A stretch of DNA of 7,591 nt, taken from contig PAGS01000072.1 of NCBI GenBank assembly GCA_002705465.1, positions 1-7,591 on the forward strand. The letters are read 5' to 3'. The position numbers and the translations under genes are program-made. Position 1 is the stretch's first letter. Each line of letters starts with the position of its first letter. This DNA is from Halieaceae bacterium (lineage in GTDB: Bacteria; Pseudomonadota; Gammaproteobacteria; Pseudomonadales; Halieaceae). The notes beneath the pieces are model-generated. The model had not been told where the DNA came from, did no database searches, and saw only the letters and a program-made list of their open reading frames with translations. Below are positions 5,348 through 7,591 of the stretch, piece by piece.

Positions 5348-6343
5348 ATGAAGGTCATTCGGAGCAGGTCACTACCAAGCCCTTGTCGTATTGGAGACCG
5401 CGAGACCCGCACCACCAGCGTTGGACTGGTGCAGACCAAATGGTTCGAATCCGCGGACGCGCACACTGAGCAGCTGACGGAAGGCGTCAGTGCCTGTGCC
5501 GAAGCAGGCGCTAACGTCGTGTTCTTGCCCGAGCTGACGTTGAGCCGTTATCCTGCGGATACGAGACCTGAGGGCCCCGCAGACGCTTCAGCCGAGGAGT
5601 TGGAAAATGGCCCGAGTCTGGCACTGGCCAAAACACTGGCTCAAAGCTGTGATGTTCACCTGCAGATTTCGTTGTTCGAGAGATCAGGGGCTGCAGATCA
5701 ACGTGGCCTCAATACTTCCATCATTGTGTCTCCCAACGGTGAGTGTGTGGGGCGAACACGCAAATTGCATATTCCCGTGACTGAGGGATATTTTGAAAAC
5801 CACTACTTCACCGAGGGACCGGCCGACAACCCCTACCCCGTTCACACACTGGCTCTGGACGGATTAGACCTCAAGGTGGGAAACCCCACCTGCTGGGATG
5901 AATGGTTCCCTGAGGTCGCACGCTGTTATGCCCTCGCGGGCGCCGACTTGATCTGCTATCCGACGGCTATCGGCTCTGAACCCGACCACCCCGGATTTGA
6001 CACCGCACCGCTGCTCAGACTCGTCGTCGCTGGCCACGCCGCAGCCAATGGCCTATTCGTCGCCCTGCCCAATCGTTTCGGTTCAGAGGGGCTGATTGAG
6101 TTTTACGGCTCGAGTTGCCTCATTGACCCCTTTGGTCGTGTCCTGGTGGAAGCGCCTCGGGACGAGGCCGCAGCGCTGGTGGCCGAAATCGATCTCGGCC
6201 AACGCGAAGATTGGCTCACGCTCTTCCCCTTTTTCGCCACCCGCAGACCCGACACATACGGCGCCCTGACCGCAGCAAAGGTGAACCCGAGACAGCCCGA
6301 TGGGGCGGCAGAGCAAGGGGGTATACCGGGCATAAAACCGTGA
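5348..6343 (+). CDS. aguB: N-carbamoylputrescine amidase-like protein (nitrilase superfamily)
   Basis: The 331-residue protein has the Glu-Lys-Cys triad of carbon-nitrogen hydrolases: Glu62 in VFLPELTL, Lys139 in RKLHIP and Cys182 in NPTCWDEWFPE. The CYPTAIGSEP and EFYGSSCLIDPFG segments resemble AguB. AguB hydrolyses N-carbamoylputrescine to putrescine, CO2 and ammonia, the last step of the agmatine route, and the adjacent aguA-like gene supports this assignment. It is divergent: the usual GICWDQWFPE reads NPTCWDEWFPE and the QGHAGAN segment reads AGHAAAN. The ATG at 5348 has GAGG 8 nt upstream, but gives an Arg-rich N-terminus about 20 residues longer than usual before SVGLVQTKW; no better in-frame ATG or GTG exists. 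It ends GTGA, overlapping aguA. Confidence 0.78.
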   Translation: MKVIRSRSLPSPCRIGDRETRTTSVGLVQTKWFESADAHTEQLTEGVSACAEAGANVVFLPELTLSRYPADTRPEGPADASAEELENGPSLALAKTLAQSCDVHLQISLFERSGAADQRGLNTSIIVSPNGECVGRTRKLHIPVTEGYFENHYFTEGPADNPYPVHTLALDGLDLKVGNPTCWDEWFPEVARCYALAGADLICYPTAIGSEPDHPGFDTAPLLRLVVAGHAAANGLFVALPNRFGSEGLIEFYGSSCLIDPFGRVLVEAPRDEAAALVAEIDLGQREDWLTLFPFFATRRPDTYGALTAAKVNPRQPDGAAEQGGIPGIKP

Positions 6344-7344
6344 TTGCACCGCGCAGGATGCCGCCTGAATGGGATCCGCACACTGCAACCTGGATGGGAT
6401 TTCCCCGGGTCAGCTACGCAGAGTCAGGGCTCAGCAGAGAAGATGCACGCCGCGCTTGGGCATTGGTGGCCAACACCATCAGCAAGTATGAGCCAGTGCG
6501 GATGCTGTGCCACCCAGAGGATCTGAAGGCCGCTGATAAATTCCTTGCTGAGGCGGTCGACAAGATCACTGTCAACCTCAACGACGCCTGGCTGAGAGAT
6601 ATCGGACCCACTTTCGTGGTAGAGGACGGCGGGCTCATCGCGGTCGATTGGCAGTTCAACGGTTGGGGGCAGAACACCGAGCTGGAATGGGGCCATGACG
6701 ATTCCATCGCCGGCTACATCGCGAACTGGTTGAACATCCCCAGCGAGCGGGCAGGATTCGTTAACGAGGGCGGTGGGCTCCACGTGGATGGTAGCGGGAC
6801 GGTGCTGCTCACTGACACGGTACAACTCGATCCGGCCCGCAACCCCGGGCAAGACCGGGACAGCATTGCCGAGCACGTTCACGCTGCGCTGGGCACCGAG
6901 CGCGCAATTTGGCTACCCAGGGGTCTATGGCGAGATAATTTTCTCAACGGCACCAAAGGCCACGTCGATATTGTGGCGTGCTTTGCACCCGATGGGCGCC
7001 TGCTCGTTCACCAGCAAACCCACGAGGACCATCCCGACTTTTCGTTATGGCAGTTCCTGTTACCGCAGTTCCGGGAGGCCGGTTTGGAGATGCTGCCACT
7101 GGAAGCACCGCACACCTTGAAAGACAACCGTGACTGGGTAGATTACAGCTATATTAATCACTACGTTTGCAACAGTGCGGTGATCTGCCCGGCCTTCAAC
7201 GATCCGCGCGATGGTGCGGCGCGAGAGCGACTTGAGGACGCCTATCCGGGAAGGGAGATCGAGATGCTCGACGCCAGGGCGCTCTTCGCGATGGGCGGCG
7301 GCATTCACTGCATTACGCAGCAACAGCCGAGCGAAACGGGATAA
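6340..7344 (+). CDS. aguA: Agmatine deiminase-like protein (PAD_porph family)
   Basis: The 334-residue protein shows the guanidino-group-modifying fold. MPPEWDPHTATWMGFP at 7-22 is the family start, WLRDIGPTFV at 84-93 holds the conserved Asp87, EGGGLHVDGSG lies at 143-153, GHVD contains His208 and Asp210, and catalytic Cys324 lies in GGGIHCITQQQP. AguA converts agmatine to N-carbamoylputrescine and ammonia in the cytosol. The next enzyme is encoded immediately upstream with a GTGA stop/start overlap, implying one transcript and coupled translation. I chose GTG 6340; ATG 6358 is possible but has no ribosome binding site at proper spacing. The protein is shorter than Pseudomonas AguA (368 residues), and its region before the last 60 residues (SYINHYVCNSAVICPAFNDP) differs from the usual NGG-type sequence, so the exact substrate is not certain. 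Confidence 0.85.
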   Translation: MIAPRRMPPEWDPHTATWMGFPRVSYAESGLSREDARRAWALVANTISKYEPVRMLCHPEDLKAADKFLAEAVDKITVNLNDAWLRDIGPTFVVEDGGLIAVDWQFNGWGQNTELEWGHDDSIAGYIANWLNIPSERAGFVNEGGGLHVDGSGTVLLTDTVQLDPARNPGQDRDSIAEHVHAALGTERAIWLPRGLWRDNFLNGTKGHVDIVACFAPDGRLLVHQQTHEDHPDFSLWQFLLPQFREAGLEMLPLEAPHTLKDNRDWVDYSYINHYVCNSAVICPAFNDPRDGAARERLEDAYPGREIEMLDARALFAMGGGIHCITQQQPSETG

Positions 7345-7351
7345 ATCCCTT

Positions 7352-7357
7352 TATACT
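7352..7357 (+). promoter_or_regulatory. Possible -10 box before the last gene
   Basis: TATACT occurs in CTTTATACTCCGCGC between aguA and the final gene, 46 bp before the latter's ATG. It resembles the TTATACT boxes at 2815-2820 and 2872-2877. No -35 box is apparent, and there is no clear terminator after aguA, so the last gene could equally be read through from the agu genes. Confidence 0.3.
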
Positions 7358-7403
7358 CCGCGCTCCCTTAAACCAGCGCTGAGAGGCCTATCCGGGGCCA
7401 AAC

Positions 7404-7591
7404 ATGTTCACGTACATCAACCCCGACATTCGCGAGCGGCTGATCCGCGACGGCAAACTGTTTCGCATCGATGCCGACGGCAGCGAAGTGCAGATGAATG
7501 ACGCACCCGGGCCGGGCCTGCACCTCAACCTCATGGGCCCCATTCCACTGCCCCTTGCTCGCGGTCATCTCCAGCCCACTGTTCAGTGGTA
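7404..7591 (+). CDS. Unrecognised protein, N-terminal part
   Basis: An open frame starts at ATG 7404 and runs off the window after 62 codons. It begins MFTYINPDIRERLIRDGKLF and continues RIDADGSEVQMNDAPGPGLH, then a Pro/Gly/Leu-rich stretch. There is no signal peptide or membrane segment in the visible part, and I do not recognise the family. Codon use, with G or C in most third positions, matches the neighbouring genes, and GGGG lies 6 nt before the ATG. It follows aguA in the same direction after 59 bp. A shadow frame on the opposite strand also spans this region but has no family signal. Confidence 0.6.
   Translation, partial: MFTYINPDIRERLIRDGKLFRIDADGSEVQMNDAPGPGLHLNLMGPIPLPLARGHLQPTVQW

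Noticed and set aside
1..7591. Mobile element, CRISPR array, phage or defence system
   Set aside because: No transposase, integrase, terminal repeats, regularly spaced repeats or toxin-antitoxin-like gene pair was seen; all recognisable genes are chromosomal housekeeping or accessory metabolic genes.

Overview
The window looks like a core-genome segment of a GC-rich, aerobic, probably marine gammaproteobacterium. The PII gene, UbiK, ComM/YifB, a diheme-free cytochrome c5, a DUF3080 lipoprotein and a DUF4136 lipoprotein are all typical of Pseudomonas-like and Cellvibrionales/Halieaceae-like genomes, and the glnK | ubiK-comM arrangement is the one I recall from Pseudomonas. The exact genus cannot be read from this sequence.

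Left end (1-512): the first 26 codons of a GlnK-type PII protein run leftward. Upstream of it is a readable nitrogen control region on the minus strand: two NtrC-like dyads (315-354), a sigma-54 promoter with GG-N10-GC spacing (212-228), and a leader of about 120 nt that ends in an intrinsic-terminator-like hairpin directly against the glnK Shine-Dalgarno sequence. The plus strand of the same region has a sigma-70-like promoter and a terminator-like hairpin about 200 nt apart, which could bound a small RNA or form the leader of ubiK.

Middle (558-3531): ubiK and comM run rightward, 43 bp apart. comM converges on a cytochrome c5 gene and the two stop codons interlock. The cytochrome gene diverges from a glutathione S-transferase-like gene across a 118-bp spacer that holds two mirrored -10-like boxes and a palindrome.

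Right half (3528-7591): the GST overlaps a DUF3080 lipoprotein gene by four bases. A second lipoprotein gene (DUF4136) has its own promoter but is broken by a -1 frameshift in a G run. Next come aguB-like (nitrilase family) and aguA-like (agmatine deiminase family) genes, which overlap by four bases and together would convert agmatine to putrescine with release of ammonia. The window ends inside an unrecognised gene.

I see no mobile element, CRISPR array, tRNA, rRNA, defence or secretion system, and no clearly new multi-gene system. The best leads are the terminator/anti-terminator-like leader of glnK, the possible small RNA opposite it, the frameshifted lipoprotein gene, the GST with an altered glutathione-binding motif, and the divergent AguB/AguA pair.
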